Assembly: GCA_017614795.1 (NCBI GenBank)
Contig: JAGABD010000110.1
Location: forward strand, 1-40,922
From: Bacteroidales bacterium
GTDB lineage: Bacteria; Bacteroidota; Bacteroidia; Bacteroidales; UBA932
Direction of reading: 5' to 3'
DNA: 40,922 nucleotides
Positions 1 through 8,224 of the stretch are shown piece by piece. Each line of letters begins with the position of its first letter. The stretch's first letter is position 1. Below the pieces are notes generated by a model, which worked only from the letters and a program-made list of their open reading frames with translations, was not told the DNA's origin and did not search any database. The position numbers and the translations under genes are program-made.

Positions 1-1491
1 AGCAAGTATGTGCCGGGCCTCAGCAACACCTTCTGGCTCAACCACACCTTCTGGAACGACATCGCCCGCCGCAGCTCCTCCCAGGGCCTTGATGCCCCGC
101 GCCCGATGATCTACCACCGCTGGGGCGGAATAGGCAGCCACCGTTATCAGGTGGGCTTCAGCGGCGACACCCACGCAACCTGGAAGGTGCTAAGCTACCT
201 TCCTTATTTCACCGCTACCGCTTCGAACGTGGGCTATACGTACTGGGGTCACGACGTAGGTGGCCACATGCAGCCCCACGGGGTTCGCAGCACCGACCCC
301 GAACTCTACACCCGCTGGCTCCAGGAAGGCGTGTTCACTCCCATCTTCAAGACGCATTCCACCAAGGATATGAGCATGGAGAAGCGCTTCTGGGCATTCC
401 CCGACCATTTCGACGCGATGCGCGAAGCCATCCGCCTTCGCTACGACCTCTCCCCTTATGTCTATACCGCAGCGCGCCAGGCATATGACAAGGGCCTCGG
501 CATCTGCCGTCCGCTCTACTATTCCTGGCCCGAGGAAGACAAGGCCTACACCTGCACCGAGGAGTTTATGTTCGGCGACGACATCCTTGCCACGGCTGTC
601 TGCCAGCCCGCCGACAAGGTTACGGGCCTTGCCGAAAGGGCGATGTGGTTCCCTGCTGGCTGCGACTGGTGGGACGCCGCCACGGGCACCCTGCATAAGG
701 GCGGGACCGAGGCAGTACTGCACTATACCATCAACGAGAACCCCTGGTACGCCAAAGCCGGCAGCATCATTCCTCTCGCCGGAGCGCATATTACCAACCT
801 GCAGGACCCCTCAAACGAGCTCCGCATAATGCTGGTGCCCGGCGAAGGCAGGCACGAAACCACCCTATATGAAGATGACGGCGTGTCCCAGGCCTACGAA
901 GTGCGCTATGCCACCACCAAACTCTCCCGCGAAAGCACGGAAAAGGGCCTCAAGCTTACCGTGGCGGCCCGCGAAGGCGACTGGAAGGATGCACCCTCCA
1001 CACGCGTTCTTACCGTCCTCCTGCCCGGTTTCGAGGCTCCTTCAAAAGTGCTTGTGGACGGAACCGAAGTGCCATACAGCCGTTTTGCGGCAAAAGAAGC
1101 CTCAGAGGGCAAACTCGTTTGGGGCTATGACGGAGCCGAACTCGAAGCACGCATCTATATTCCCGAGGCGCCCGTTTCCAAGGCGCAGGTCATCGAGGTC
1201 GAGGGCAAATATGCCTTTGTGGCCGGCGAGAAGGGCCTGGTAAAGCGTATGCGCGCCATCACTCCCGAAGCCAAGTCGGTGTTCGCCGCCAGCGTCAGCG
1301 CGCTCCTGCAGCTCACGCCCGAACTGCTGGCCTTCGCCGGAACCGGCAGCTTCATTACCGAGGACCCGTTCCACGCCGCCTCCTACCTCGAGGCACTGGA
1401 CGTCAAGGCTCTCGAAGCCAGTCTCCGCGCCTTCGGAAAGATTCCGGAAGACTTCATCACGAAACTGCTGGAGCAGATCAAGAGACCTTAA
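1..1491 (+). CDS. GH31 family alpha-glycosidase, 5' truncated by window edge
   Basis: The reading frame is open from base 1, so the true start lies outside the window; 496 codons are visible. The protein carries glycoside hydrolase family 31 hallmarks: an RWGGIGSHRYQVGFSGDT block near residues 40-58, whose Asp in GFSGDT corresponds to the family's acid/base residue, followed by NVGYTYWGHDVGGH, and then the C-terminal beta-sandwich region (EDDGVSQAY). The nucleophile Asp motif is expected upstream and is not seen. Family members hydrolyse alpha-glucosides or alpha-xylosides, in Bacteroidetes usually in the periplasm or at the cell surface; the substrate cannot be told from this fragment. The last ~80 residues are a less typical helical extension. 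The gene is convergent with umuC and the two 3' ends overlap by 14 bp. Confidence 0.9.
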   Translation, partial: SKYVPGLSNTFWLNHTFWNDIARRSSSQGLDAPRPMIYHRWGGIGSHRYQVGFSGDTHATWKVLSYLPYFTATASNVGYTYWGHDVGGHMQPHGVRSTDPELYTRWLQEGVFTPIFKTHSTKDMSMEKRFWAFPDHFDAMREAIRLRYDLSPYVYTAARQAYDKGLGICRPLYYSWPEEDKAYTCTEEFMFGDDILATAVCQPADKVTGLAERAMWFPAGCDWWDAATGTLHKGGTEAVLHYTINENPWYAKAGSIIPLAGAHITNLQDPSNELRIMLVPGEGRHETTLYEDDGVSQAYEVRYATTKLSRESTEKGLKLTVAAREGDWKDAPSTRVLTVLLPGFEAPSKVLVDGTEVPYSRFAAKEASEGKLVWGYDGAELEARIYIPEAPVSKAQVIEVEGKYAFVAGEKGLVKRMRAITPEAKSVFAASVSALLQLTPELLAFAGTGSFITEDPFHAASYLEALDVKALEASLRAFGKIPEDFITKLLEQIKRP

Positions 1492-2743
1492 GAAGACCGT
1501 TCCAGTCCGTAGAATACTGAGGGGAACAGTGTTCCCTCCGGATGCCGTCGGCATAGTGGCCTGGACGCTGTGTAGCGACGCGGAGCAGGTTGCAGCCCGC
1601 CTCGTAATTCACCTTGTCCATAATGGCGGAGATGCGGTTGTCGCGGTCGCGGGTTGCCGCTCCTGCATCGAAAAGCGAGCCCTGGATGGCGTCCGCGGGG
1701 GTGGTGTCGGAAACTATAACCCCTGCGCGCTTATAGCCGTAGCCGTCGCGCCAGAGCCCTTCCAGAAGCTTTGAAGCCGCCGATACTATTTCAGGCGTGC
1801 TGCTTACCGGAGGGTCCATCCTCATCACGGCGTAAGGAGCGTACTGCGGCAGGTCTGGGCGGAATCGGTTTGTCTGTATGAAGATGGCAACCTCCCCCGC
1901 CACCGAGCCCTCCTTGCGGAGTTTCGCAGCGCAGATGCCGGCGAAGTCGGAAACGCGCAGAAGCAGTTCGTCCCGCGAAGTGATGAGTTCGGCGAAGGAT
2001 CGCGAAGTACAGATGCTCTGGCGGCGTTCGCCGTTGTTGTCTTCCACCGCAGGAATGCCCTGCAGCTCCTTCCAGGTGCGCACCCCGACTATGCCCAGAT
2101 GCGTGTGCACCCACGATTCGGGCCTCGCCACGAAGTCGGCCGCGGTCTTCACGCCGGCCGCCTCCAGCCTGGGCGCGGTGCGCCATCCTATCCCCCAAAC
2201 ATCCCCGATGGGCGTAAGGGCCAGGGCTTTGGCGCGCTTCTGCCCGTCATTTATCATACAGACTCCCCTATACCCCGGATAGCGCTTGGCGAAATGGTTG
2301 GCGACCTTGCCCAGGGTTTTGGTGCAGGCGATGCCTATGCTGATGGGGATTCCCGTCCATTTGCGCACCTTGGCCACCATCTCGCGGCAGAGGGGTATCA
2401 TCTCATCTTCGGAAAGGCCCTCGAGGTTCAGGAAAGCCTCGTCGATGGAATAGACTTCCATATCGGGGATGGCCTCGCGCAGGATGTTCATCACGCGGCG
2501 CGAAAGGTCGCCGTAGAGGGCGTAGTTCGAGGAACGGATGATCAGCCGGCCGCTCTCGACAAGGGGTTTGAGCTTGAAGATGGGCGTACCCATAGGCACG
2601 CCGAGGGCCTTGCTTTCGGCGCTGCGCGCGACCACGCAGCCGTCGTTGTTGCTCAGCACCACGACCGCCTTGCCCTCGAGCTCGGGCTGGAAAGCCCTCT
2701 CGCAGGAAACGAAGAAATTATTGCAGTCGGCCAGGGCGAACAT
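1478..2743 (-). CDS. umuC: UmuC-type Y-family DNA polymerase (SOS translesion synthesis)
   Basis: The 421-aa protein matches UmuC in length and motifs. The first catalytic Asp is D6 in ALADCNNFF, the palm carboxylates are D101-E102 in YSIDEAF, and YALYGDLSRR and IGIACTKTLGKVAN are characteristic of the family. Y-family polymerases copy past damaged template bases; UmuC works with processed UmuD dimers as polymerase V. It overlaps umuD by 26 bp, so the two are translated from one message. The start is the ATG at 2741-2743, which gives the canonical N-terminus. Confidence 0.95.
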   Translation of the reverse strand: MFALADCNNFFVSCERAFQPELEGKAVVVLSNNDGCVVARSAESKALGVPMGTPIFKLKPLVESGRLIIRSSNYALYGDLSRRVMNILREAIPDMEVYSIDEAFLNLEGLSEDEMIPLCREMVAKVRKWTGIPISIGIACTKTLGKVANHFAKRYPGYRGVCMINDGQKRAKALALTPIGDVWGIGWRTAPRLEAAGVKTAADFVARPESWVHTHLGIVGVRTWKELQGIPAVEDNNGERRQSICTSRSFAELITSRDELLLRVSDFAGICAAKLRKEGSVAGEVAIFIQTNRFRPDLPQYAPYAVMRMDPPVSSTPEIVSAASKLLEGLWRDGYGYKRAGVIVSDTTPADAIQGSLFDAGAATRDRDNRISAIMDKVNYEAGCNLLRVATQRPGHYADGIRREHCSPQYSTDWNGLLKVS

Positions 2744-3131
2744 CGGCCTTCTTTATAATATAGGTGACTATTCCCCACACGGAGAATTCGGAAGAAGCAT
2801 CCACGCGGATGGGCTTGTAGGCGGGATTCTCGGCGTTCAGCACCCAGGACTCCCCTCCCGTCGCCACGCGGCGCACCAGGAACTCCCGTTCGAGGCAGCA
2901 GACTGCGATGCAGCCGTCCCGTGCCTCGAGACTGCGGTCCACAATGAGCACGTCGCCGTCGTCGATGCCGGCTCCGGTCATGGAGTCGCCCGCAACGCGT
3001 ACGAAGAAGGTCGCATCGGGGTGGCGCACGAGTTCTTTATTGAGGTCTATTCCCACGCCCATATAGTCCTGGGCGGGGCTCGGGAAACCCGCGTGCACCG
3101 CGGATTCCGACATTTTCGGGAGGTCTGCCAT
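2718..3131 (-). CDS. umuD: UmuD-like S24 (LexA-fold) protein with Arg at the dyad Lys position
   Basis: The 137-aa protein aligns along its length with UmuD. It has an Ala14-Gly15 cleavage site in the context AGFPSPA, the nucleophile Ser50 in GDSM, and DDGDVLIVD. In E. coli UmuD the catalytic pair is Ser60 and Lys97, 37 residues apart. Here the residue 37 after Ser50 is Arg87, in EFLVRRV, so the general-base lysine is an arginine. UmuD is normally self-cleaved with RecA help to activate UmuC; whether this copy cleaves is doubtful from sequence. It is first in a umuD-umuC operon and shares a 71-bp divergent intergenic region with a lipoprotein gene. Confidence 0.9.
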   Translation of the reverse strand: MADLPKMSESAVHAGFPSPAQDYMGVGIDLNKELVRHPDATFFVRVAGDSMTGAGIDDGDVLIVDRSLEARDGCIAVCCLEREFLVRRVATGGESWVLNAENPAYKPIRVDASSEFSVWGIVTYIIKKADVRPGRLQ

Positions 3132-3150
3132 TGTCTGGATTGCTTTTCTG

Positions 3151-3158
3151 CAAATTTA
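3151..3158 (-). promoter_or_regulatory. Promoter -7 element for umuDC
   Basis: TAAATTTG on the minus strand fits the Bacteroidetes -7 consensus TAnnTTTG and ends 19 nt before the umuD ATG. No TTTG is found at the expected -33 spacing, which would suit a regulated promoter. An 8-bp palindrome, GTTGCAAC (3182-3189), lies upstream; it might be an operator, but there is no further support. Confidence 0.5.
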
Positions 3159-3170
3159 CGGAAAAAACAC

Positions 3171-3178
3171 TATATTTG
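3171..3178 (+). promoter_or_regulatory. Promoter -7 element for the lipoprotein gene
   Basis: TATATTTG matches TAnnTTTG and ends 24 nt before the ATG at 3203. It is divergent from the umuDC promoter and separated from it by 12 bp, so the two may interfere. The -33 region is weak. Confidence 0.5.
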
Positions 3179-3202
3179 TGAGTTGCAACAATCCTATTTT
3201 CA

Positions 3203-4378
3203 ATGAAAAAACTCTTGATATTCTTCGCCGCCGCGCTGACGCTCGCAGCTTGCGGCAAAAGCGGCATCGACACCAAAAGCGAAAAGTACTACGTGCTGAC
3301 CCAGGGAGCTTCCGTGACAGGAAAGACGGCCGCTCTCAGCGGAAAAGTCGGCCCGGACATATCCCGGTCCAACGTAAGCAAGGTAGGATTCTACTGGACG
3401 AACGGCGCGGATGTGCCCGAAGACGGCAGCGCGAATTTCATCGAAGCCAACTTCGCCGACGACACCAAGGAATTCTCCGTCTTGCTGGTTCTCACCGAGG
3501 CTGGAAAGAGGCACCGTTACAAGGCATTCGTCGAAGCCGAAGGCAAAAAGTACTATGGCAAGCAGAAGACCTTCGAGACGGATCCCGTCAAGCTGACCGG
3601 CATCGCCCTGAACAAGCCCTCCCTGGTACTCGACATCAACGGACAGGAACAGCTCAGCGTGGTGTTTACGCCCTCGGATGCAACGAATAAGAAGGTCACC
3701 TGGTCGGTCAATCCCAAGAATATCGCGTCCGTTGACGAAGACGGTCTGGTCAAGGGCCTTGCCAAGGGCTCTACCACCGTTACCGCGACTGCGGAAGACG
3801 GCGATCTCAAGGCAACCTGCGCAGTGACCGTACGCGGCGCTGTCCCTGATGGAGCCGTAGATATGGGCACCAGCGTTTACTGGGCCACAGCGGACCTCTA
3901 CGACCCGAACTCGACAGCGGCCACCAAGTACTACTTCGCCTGGGGCGAGACAGCATCCAAGTCCTCTTACGACAAGACGAACTATGTGTTCTACAGTGGC
4001 GGTAGCGTGGATTACACAAAAGGCCTGTCGAACGGAAGACTTGCCCCCCAATACGATGCGGCTCACGCAATAAAGGGCGGCAACTGGAGAATACCGACAA
4101 AGGCAGAATTCACAGAACTCGAGAATGCATGCACCGTCACAGAAAAATATGAAAGTCGCCGCTACATCACGGTATTTACCAGCAAGACCACCGGCAAGTC
4201 TATCACGCTTTACAGGGATCTCGGCTGTTACAATGGCAGCAGCCTTCAAGAAGAGACGGCAGGCACTCTATGTTACCTTCTTTCCACCACGGAGAACTGG
4301 GGTTCGACTCCGACTCCGAGAACCATAGAAGGATGGGCCCAGTGGTACGGATGGCACATCCGCCCCGTATGTGAATAA
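3203..4378 (+). CDS. Surface lipoprotein with BIG2 Ig-like domain and FISUMP-type C-terminal domain
   Basis: The 391-aa protein starts with a lipoprotein signal (MKKLLIFFAAALTLAAC), with the lipobox LAAC placing the lipidated Cys at residue 17. An Fn-like strand-rich region (about 25-130) is followed by a bacterial Ig-like BIG2 domain (about 132-213, typified by DATNKKVTWSV and GLAKGSTTVTAT). The C-terminal domain (about 216-391) contains VDMGTSVYWATADL, YFAWGE, GNWRIPTKAEF and a final W-HIRPV, which resembles the Fibrobacter major paralogous/DUF1566-like domains common in Bacteroidetes lipoproteins. It is probably exported to the outer membrane surface, and its ligand is unknown. It is transcribed alone and ends 5 bp from a convergent peptidase gene. 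Confidence 0.85.
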   Translation: MKKLLIFFAAALTLAACGKSGIDTKSEKYYVLTQGASVTGKTAALSGKVGPDISRSNVSKVGFYWTNGADVPEDGSANFIEANFADDTKEFSVLLVLTEAGKRHRYKAFVEAEGKKYYGKQKTFETDPVKLTGIALNKPSLVLDINGQEQLSVVFTPSDATNKKVTWSVNPKNIASVDEDGLVKGLAKGSTTVTATAEDGDLKATCAVTVRGAVPDGAVDMGTSVYWATADLYDPNSTAATKYYFAWGETASKSSYDKTNYVFYSGGSVDYTKGLSNGRLAPQYDAAHAIKGGNWRIPTKAEFTELENACTVTEKYESRRYITVFTSKTTGKSITLYRDLGCYNGSSLQEETAGTLCYLLSTTENWGSTPTPRTIEGWAQWYGWHIRPVCE

Positions 4379-4383
4379 AGGGC

Positions 4384-5295
4384 TCAGCGCCCGGAGAGAA
4401 CCTCCAGCAGGCGCATAACCAATTCTGCACGCTTACGGTACACCGGCCAGTTCAGACTGTCCGGTGTATCTGTTTCTTTGTTGGTGTTCATCGTGATGCC
4501 CGAAGTGAACATCAGCGAAGGAATGCCGGCCTCCACGAAAACGCTCTGGTCCCCTATCCTGCGATAGAACAGGTCGGTGAACGAGGGGCTGCCGTAATAG
4601 TCGTAGTACAGATTCAGATCCAGCCCCGAATTAAGATCGGCGAGTTCCTTCTTCCATTTTTCGCCGCCAAGGGCTATGAGATAGTCCGGCTGGCCTTCCT
4701 GTACCGGCGAGATGCTCGCACCGAGGATGTCCAGGCTCACCGCACAGTTAATTTTGCGGTCCTGAAGGCTCTCGAATAGCGCCCTCGAACCCGACATGCT
4801 GGCGCTGTGGCCGTCCAGGAAAGCGAAGATTATATTGTTCCTCGAACCGTACACGTACATATGGCGAAGGATCGCGAGCATCGCCGCCACGCCGGACGCA
4901 TTGCTGTCCGCACCCGGAAACAACCTGCCGGAATGCATTCCTATGCCGTCGTAGTGGGCCATCACGACTATCGTGCCGGCCTTCGCCCTGTACTGGCGGC
5001 TTGCATATATTTCCACAAGGACGTTGCACCCGTTCTTTATGGTGTCGACCTCCGCGGCGAAACGGTGGAATACCGGGCGGAAGCCCATCCCGCTAAGCTG
5101 ACGGCTAAGGTAGGACTGTGTTTCGACGCTCCCCCTCGTGGCGAAGCCCCTGCCTGCACACACGCTGTCGCAGAGAAACTCCACGCAGCCGCGCAGCTCC
5201 GATTCAGGAATGCGGGACGGAATCCCCTGCGCGAACCCCGTATGGCAAAGGGCGCACAGGCAGAAAACGCAAAATATTTTGGCCGCAATTCTCAT
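4384..5295 (-). CDS. M28-family peptidase-like exported protein with degenerate active site
   Basis: The 303-aa protein has a signal peptide ending near residue 23 (GFAQ). The M28 fold is recognisable from AHYDG (H114, D116), GADSNASG (D130) and SLDILG (D189), in the correct order and spacing. The position that normally holds the catalytic/ligand Glu-Glu pair reads DGHSASMSGS (H163-S164), and the final metal His before the DTPDSL motif is Asn272 (NKETDTPDSL). Two of the five usual zinc-site positions therefore differ, so it may be inactive or have changed chemistry. The reading frame is intact and has its own promoter, so the gene appears maintained. Confidence 0.8.
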   Translation of the reverse strand: MRIAAKIFCVFCLCALCHTGFAQGIPSRIPESELRGCVEFLCDSVCAGRGFATRGSVETQSYLSRQLSGMGFRPVFHRFAAEVDTIKNGCNVLVEIYASRQYRAKAGTIVVMAHYDGIGMHSGRLFPGADSNASGVAAMLAILRHMYVYGSRNNIIFAFLDGHSASMSGSRALFESLQDRKINCAVSLDILGASISPVQEGQPDYLIALGGEKWKKELADLNSGLDLNLYYDYYGSPSFTDLFYRRIGDQSVFVEAGIPSLMFTSGITMNTNKETDTPDSLNWPVYRKRAELVMRLLEVLSGR

Positions 5296-5312
5296 TCAGG
5301 CACAATAAATGT

Positions 5313-5320
5313 TATCTTTG
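5313..5320 (+). promoter_or_regulatory. Promoter -7 element for the TPR-protein operon
   Basis: TATCTTTG matches TAnnTTTG exactly and lies 26 nt upstream of the GTG start at 5347. No TTTG is seen at the usual -33 distance. Confidence 0.5.
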
Positions 5321-5338
5321 TTCCTTTGGAAAGCGGAA

Positions 5339-5368
5339 CAAAAGTAGTGAAAAAGATTCTTATCGCAA
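5339..5368 (-). promoter_or_regulatory. Promoter for the M28-like gene
   Basis: On the minus strand a TTG (5366-5368) is followed after 19 bp by TACTTTTG (5339-5346), a good match to the Bacteroidetes -33/-7 promoter. It overlaps the first codons of the divergent TPR gene, so the two promoters face away from each other within about 55 bp. Confidence 0.5.
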
Positions 5369-7380
5369 TAATCTTTTTGCTTAGCCTGGGCGCCGTCGCG
5401 CGTGCCCAGTACGACCGCGACGTGTTTTTCCTGCGCGGACGGCAGGCCCTTTCCGATGGGAAATACGCCCTCGCCATAGAGAATTTCAACGTTCTGGCGA
5501 GGCTCGACACCAACGACTACTGGAACTTCTTCTTCCGCGGCATAGCCAAATACAACCTCGGCGACCTGCGGGGAGCCCAGAAGGACTTCGAGCGCAGCGT
5601 GCGCATCAACCCCGTGTTCACCAACGGATACCATTACAGGGCCATCACAAAGAGCCGCAACGGGCAGTATGAAGACGCCCTGACGGACCTTCAGACGGCG
5701 ATCGAACTGCGTCCCGGCTTCGACGGACTCTACTACAGCCGCGGCGTCACCTATTTCCTTGCCCAGCGCTTCGAAGAGGCGGTGGCGGACTTCGACCGCT
5801 ACATCCGCAAGGAGCCCAAGGATCCGGGCGCATATCTCAACAGGGGCGCCTCCTATCTTTATATGAGAGACACCACGAAGGCGCTGGCGGACTACAACAA
5901 GGCGATCTCCCTCGACCGCTTCGAGCCCGAAGGATACGTGCGCCGGGGACGCGTATATGCGGCCAGGAGCCAGTGGGACCTTGCCATCGCCGATATGAAC
6001 GAGGCCATCTCGCTTGACCCCGACAACACCTTCGCATATTTCAACCGCGCCCTTCTCTACGCGGAGATAAAGGACTACAACGCCGCCATGGCGGACCTTA
6101 ACAGGGTGCTGAAGGACGAACCCGGCAACGCCCTCACGCTGTACAACAGGAGCCTCCTGCGCGCCCAGGTGGGCAACTACCGCGAAGCCCTCGAGGATAT
6201 GGACCGCGTCATCGCCATCAACCCCGGCAACGTGCTCGCCCACTACAACAGGGCGGCCCTCTATATGGAACTCGGGAAATGGCAGCACGCCATCGACGAC
6301 TATACCAGCGCCATCGAACTCTATCCCGACTTCGCGAACGCCTATCTGAACCGTTCCTACGCAGAGAATATGATAGGCCGCAAACGCGCCTCCAAGGCCG
6401 ACTACGAGACCGCCCAGAAGAAGATCCGGGAATACCGCAGCAAGAACGCGTCCGGGCTCTCGGAATTCGCCGACACCACGAAGAAATACAGTTCCCTGCT
6501 GGCCCTGGACGCCGAATTCGCCAAGAAGGACTTCAACGACGAACTGCTCCAGAACAAGGAAATCGACATCAAGCTCAGGCCCCTTTACGAGTTCAGCATA
6601 GGCAAGGAGCGCAGCTCCAGCGTGGCCCTCAGCCGCCAGTACGAAAATCCCCTTATGGACCGATTCATAGCCAGCTGTCCCCTGCCGCTCGTGGTGGGCA
6701 ACTCCCCCGCCGGAGCCGTGCAGCTTGAAAGAAGCCTCGGCAGCATACTGTCGGGAGACGACAGCGCCGGAGCCGGACAGACGCGTCTTGGCGATGCCGA
6801 AATCTGTTTCGTGAAAGGTCTTTACGAAGCCCAGCAGAAGCAGTACAACAGCGCCCTGATGTATTTCGACAGGGCCGCGGCTCTTGCCGAAAGCGATGCC
6901 GCCGCAGACAAGTACGCCAGATACTACAAGGCGTTCTACCTCATGAACCGCGGCGTGCTGCGCGCGAAGATGATAGACTTCATCGCCTCGATCGCCGGCA
7001 ACGTGCAGACCCTCACGATGGACGAAAGCGGCACGGCCAAGGCCCGCGTGGGCGGCGAAACGATGCGCACCTACGACTATTCCGAAGCCATCGCGGACAT
7101 CCGCGAAGCCATCGAGATACTGCCCGACATCCCATACCTGTACTTCGACCTCGGCAACCTCTATTCGCTTTCCAGCCAGTTCGTATCGGCCATAGAATGC
7201 TACGACAAGGCCATCAGGCTTCACCCCGCGATGGGCGACGCCTGGTACAACAGGGCGCTCGTGCAGATCTTCCTGAAAGAGAAGGAAAAGGGCTGCATAG
7301 ACCTTTCCAGGGCTGGAGAACTGGGCGTGGCGGAGGCCTACAGGACAATCTCAAAGTATTGCAAGGGAGATGAAAACTAG
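5347..7380 (+). CDS. Exported TPR-repeat protein
   Basis: The chosen start is the GTG at 5347, which yields 677 aa beginning with a clean signal peptide (VKKILIAIIFLLSLGAVARAQ); the frame is open further upstream but would then run through the peptidase gene. At least nine tandem 34-residue tetratricopeptide repeats follow, from about residue 25 to 360, recognisable from repeated A-Y-NRA/YNR and AI-DP-N patterns (e.g. AISLDPDNTFAYFNRALLY). A less regular middle region follows, then further TPRs near the C-terminus (PDIPYLYFDLGNLYSLSSQF, AMGDAWYNRALVQI). Such proteins are periplasmic or envelope scaffolds for protein complexes. It overlaps the metallo-hydrolase gene by 11 bp, so the two are co-expressed. 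No specific partner can be named. Confidence 0.88.
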   Translation: MKKILIAIIFLLSLGAVARAQYDRDVFFLRGRQALSDGKYALAIENFNVLARLDTNDYWNFFFRGIAKYNLGDLRGAQKDFERSVRINPVFTNGYHYRAITKSRNGQYEDALTDLQTAIELRPGFDGLYYSRGVTYFLAQRFEEAVADFDRYIRKEPKDPGAYLNRGASYLYMRDTTKALADYNKAISLDRFEPEGYVRRGRVYAARSQWDLAIADMNEAISLDPDNTFAYFNRALLYAEIKDYNAAMADLNRVLKDEPGNALTLYNRSLLRAQVGNYREALEDMDRVIAINPGNVLAHYNRAALYMELGKWQHAIDDYTSAIELYPDFANAYLNRSYAENMIGRKRASKADYETAQKKIREYRSKNASGLSEFADTTKKYSSLLALDAEFAKKDFNDELLQNKEIDIKLRPLYEFSIGKERSSSVALSRQYENPLMDRFIASCPLPLVVGNSPAGAVQLERSLGSILSGDDSAGAGQTRLGDAEICFVKGLYEAQQKQYNSALMYFDRAAALAESDAAADKYARYYKAFYLMNRGVLRAKMIDFIASIAGNVQTLTMDESGTAKARVGGETMRTYDYSEAIADIREAIEILPDIPYLYFDLGNLYSLSSQFVSAIECYDKAIRLHPAMGDAWYNRALVQIFLKEKEKGCIDLSRAGELGVAEAYRTISKYCKGDEN

Positions 7381-8197
7381 TCTGCGTTTCAAGTCCTTCT
7401 CCAGCGGAAGCAGCGGCAACTGCTATTTCCTCGGCATATTCGACGGGCACCGCAAGTGCGAAGCCGGCATCCTGATAGACGCCGGGGTAAGCCTGCGGAG
7501 ACTCAAGAACGAACTCGCCTCCGAAGGGCTGTGCTTCGACGATTTCAGCGCGATTCTCATAACCCACGACCACAACGACCATATCCATTCCCTGGGCAGC
7601 TACTGCAAGAAGCTCGGCAAACCCGTGTGGCTTACGCCGGCGCTGCGCAAGTCGCTGTCCGTGCACTGGATGACGGGCGAATACCTCGCCGGAGTGGTCC
7701 GTACGCTGGATTACGACGGCTGGAACGAGATAGTGCCGGGACGCATCCGGGCAAAGTGCTTCATAATGCCCCACGACGCCACCGAAACCGTAGGATTCTG
7801 CATAGAGTTCGACGGGGAGCGATACGTGCATATAACCGATGCCGGGAAGATGACTCCGGAGGCTCTCGAATACTGCAAGAGCGCCCCCACGGTCACAATA
7901 GAGGCCAATTACGACCCCGAGATGCTGGCGAACGGGCCCTATCCGCCGGAACTCCAGGATCGCATCCGCGGCGGACACGGGCACATCAGCAATTTCGAAT
8001 GCGCTGACGCAGTGGCGGAGTTTGTCGGCGAAGGCACGAGGAACATCTTCCTGTGTCATCTGAGCGAGCACAACAATACTCCGGCGCTCGCGCTTGAAAC
8101 GGTGAAAGAGAGCTTGCAGGTCGCGGCCGGCAATGAGGTGGAAGTGCGCCTCATAGCCCTGCCACACCGCACTCCATCGCCCCTTTTTGAACTTTAG
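7370..8197 (+). CDS. MBL-fold metallo-hydrolase, YycJ/WalJ-like
   Basis: The 275-aa protein begins FKSFSSGSSGNCYF, the opening typical of YycJ/WalJ-type metallo-beta-lactamase-fold hydrolases. It has the metal motif THDHNDHIH (HxHxDH), a later metal His in MPHDA, the bridging Asp in ITDAG, and CHLSEHNN near the end. WalJ/YycJ proteins are reported as DNA 5'-3' exonucleases involved in mismatch repair or in coordinating replication with wall metabolism in Firmicutes; a nuclease role here is inferred from family only. The cytoplasmic location fits the absence of a signal peptide. The ATG at 7370 lies inside the end of the TPR gene, which suggests translational coupling. Confidence 0.85.
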   Translation: MKTSLRFKSFSSGSSGNCYFLGIFDGHRKCEAGILIDAGVSLRRLKNELASEGLCFDDFSAILITHDHNDHIHSLGSYCKKLGKPVWLTPALRKSLSVHWMTGEYLAGVVRTLDYDGWNEIVPGRIRAKCFIMPHDATETVGFCIEFDGERYVHITDAGKMTPEALEYCKSAPTVTIEANYDPEMLANGPYPPELQDRIRGGHGHISNFECADAVAEFVGEGTRNIFLCHLSEHNNTPALALETVKESLQVAAGNEVEVRLIALPHRTPSPLFEL

Positions 8198-8217
8198 CAA
8201 TAAAATTGCTATCTTTG
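8186..8217 (+). promoter_or_regulatory. Complete Bacteroidetes promoter of the ABC-VanZ-amidase operon
   Basis: TTTG (8186-8189), exactly 20 bp, then TATCTTTG (8210-8217) is a textbook Bacteroidetes promoter. It overlaps the 3' end of the metallo-hydrolase gene. Only 7 nt separate the end of the -7 element from the ATG at 8225, so transcription would start at or within a few bases of the start codon. Confidence 0.75.
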
Positions 8218-8224
8218 TGCGATT

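Noticed and set aside
5296..7224. A 642-codon open frame on the minus strand
   Set aside because: It is antisense to the TPR gene, with repeated Val/Gly/Ala-rich segments that mirror the TPR repeats.
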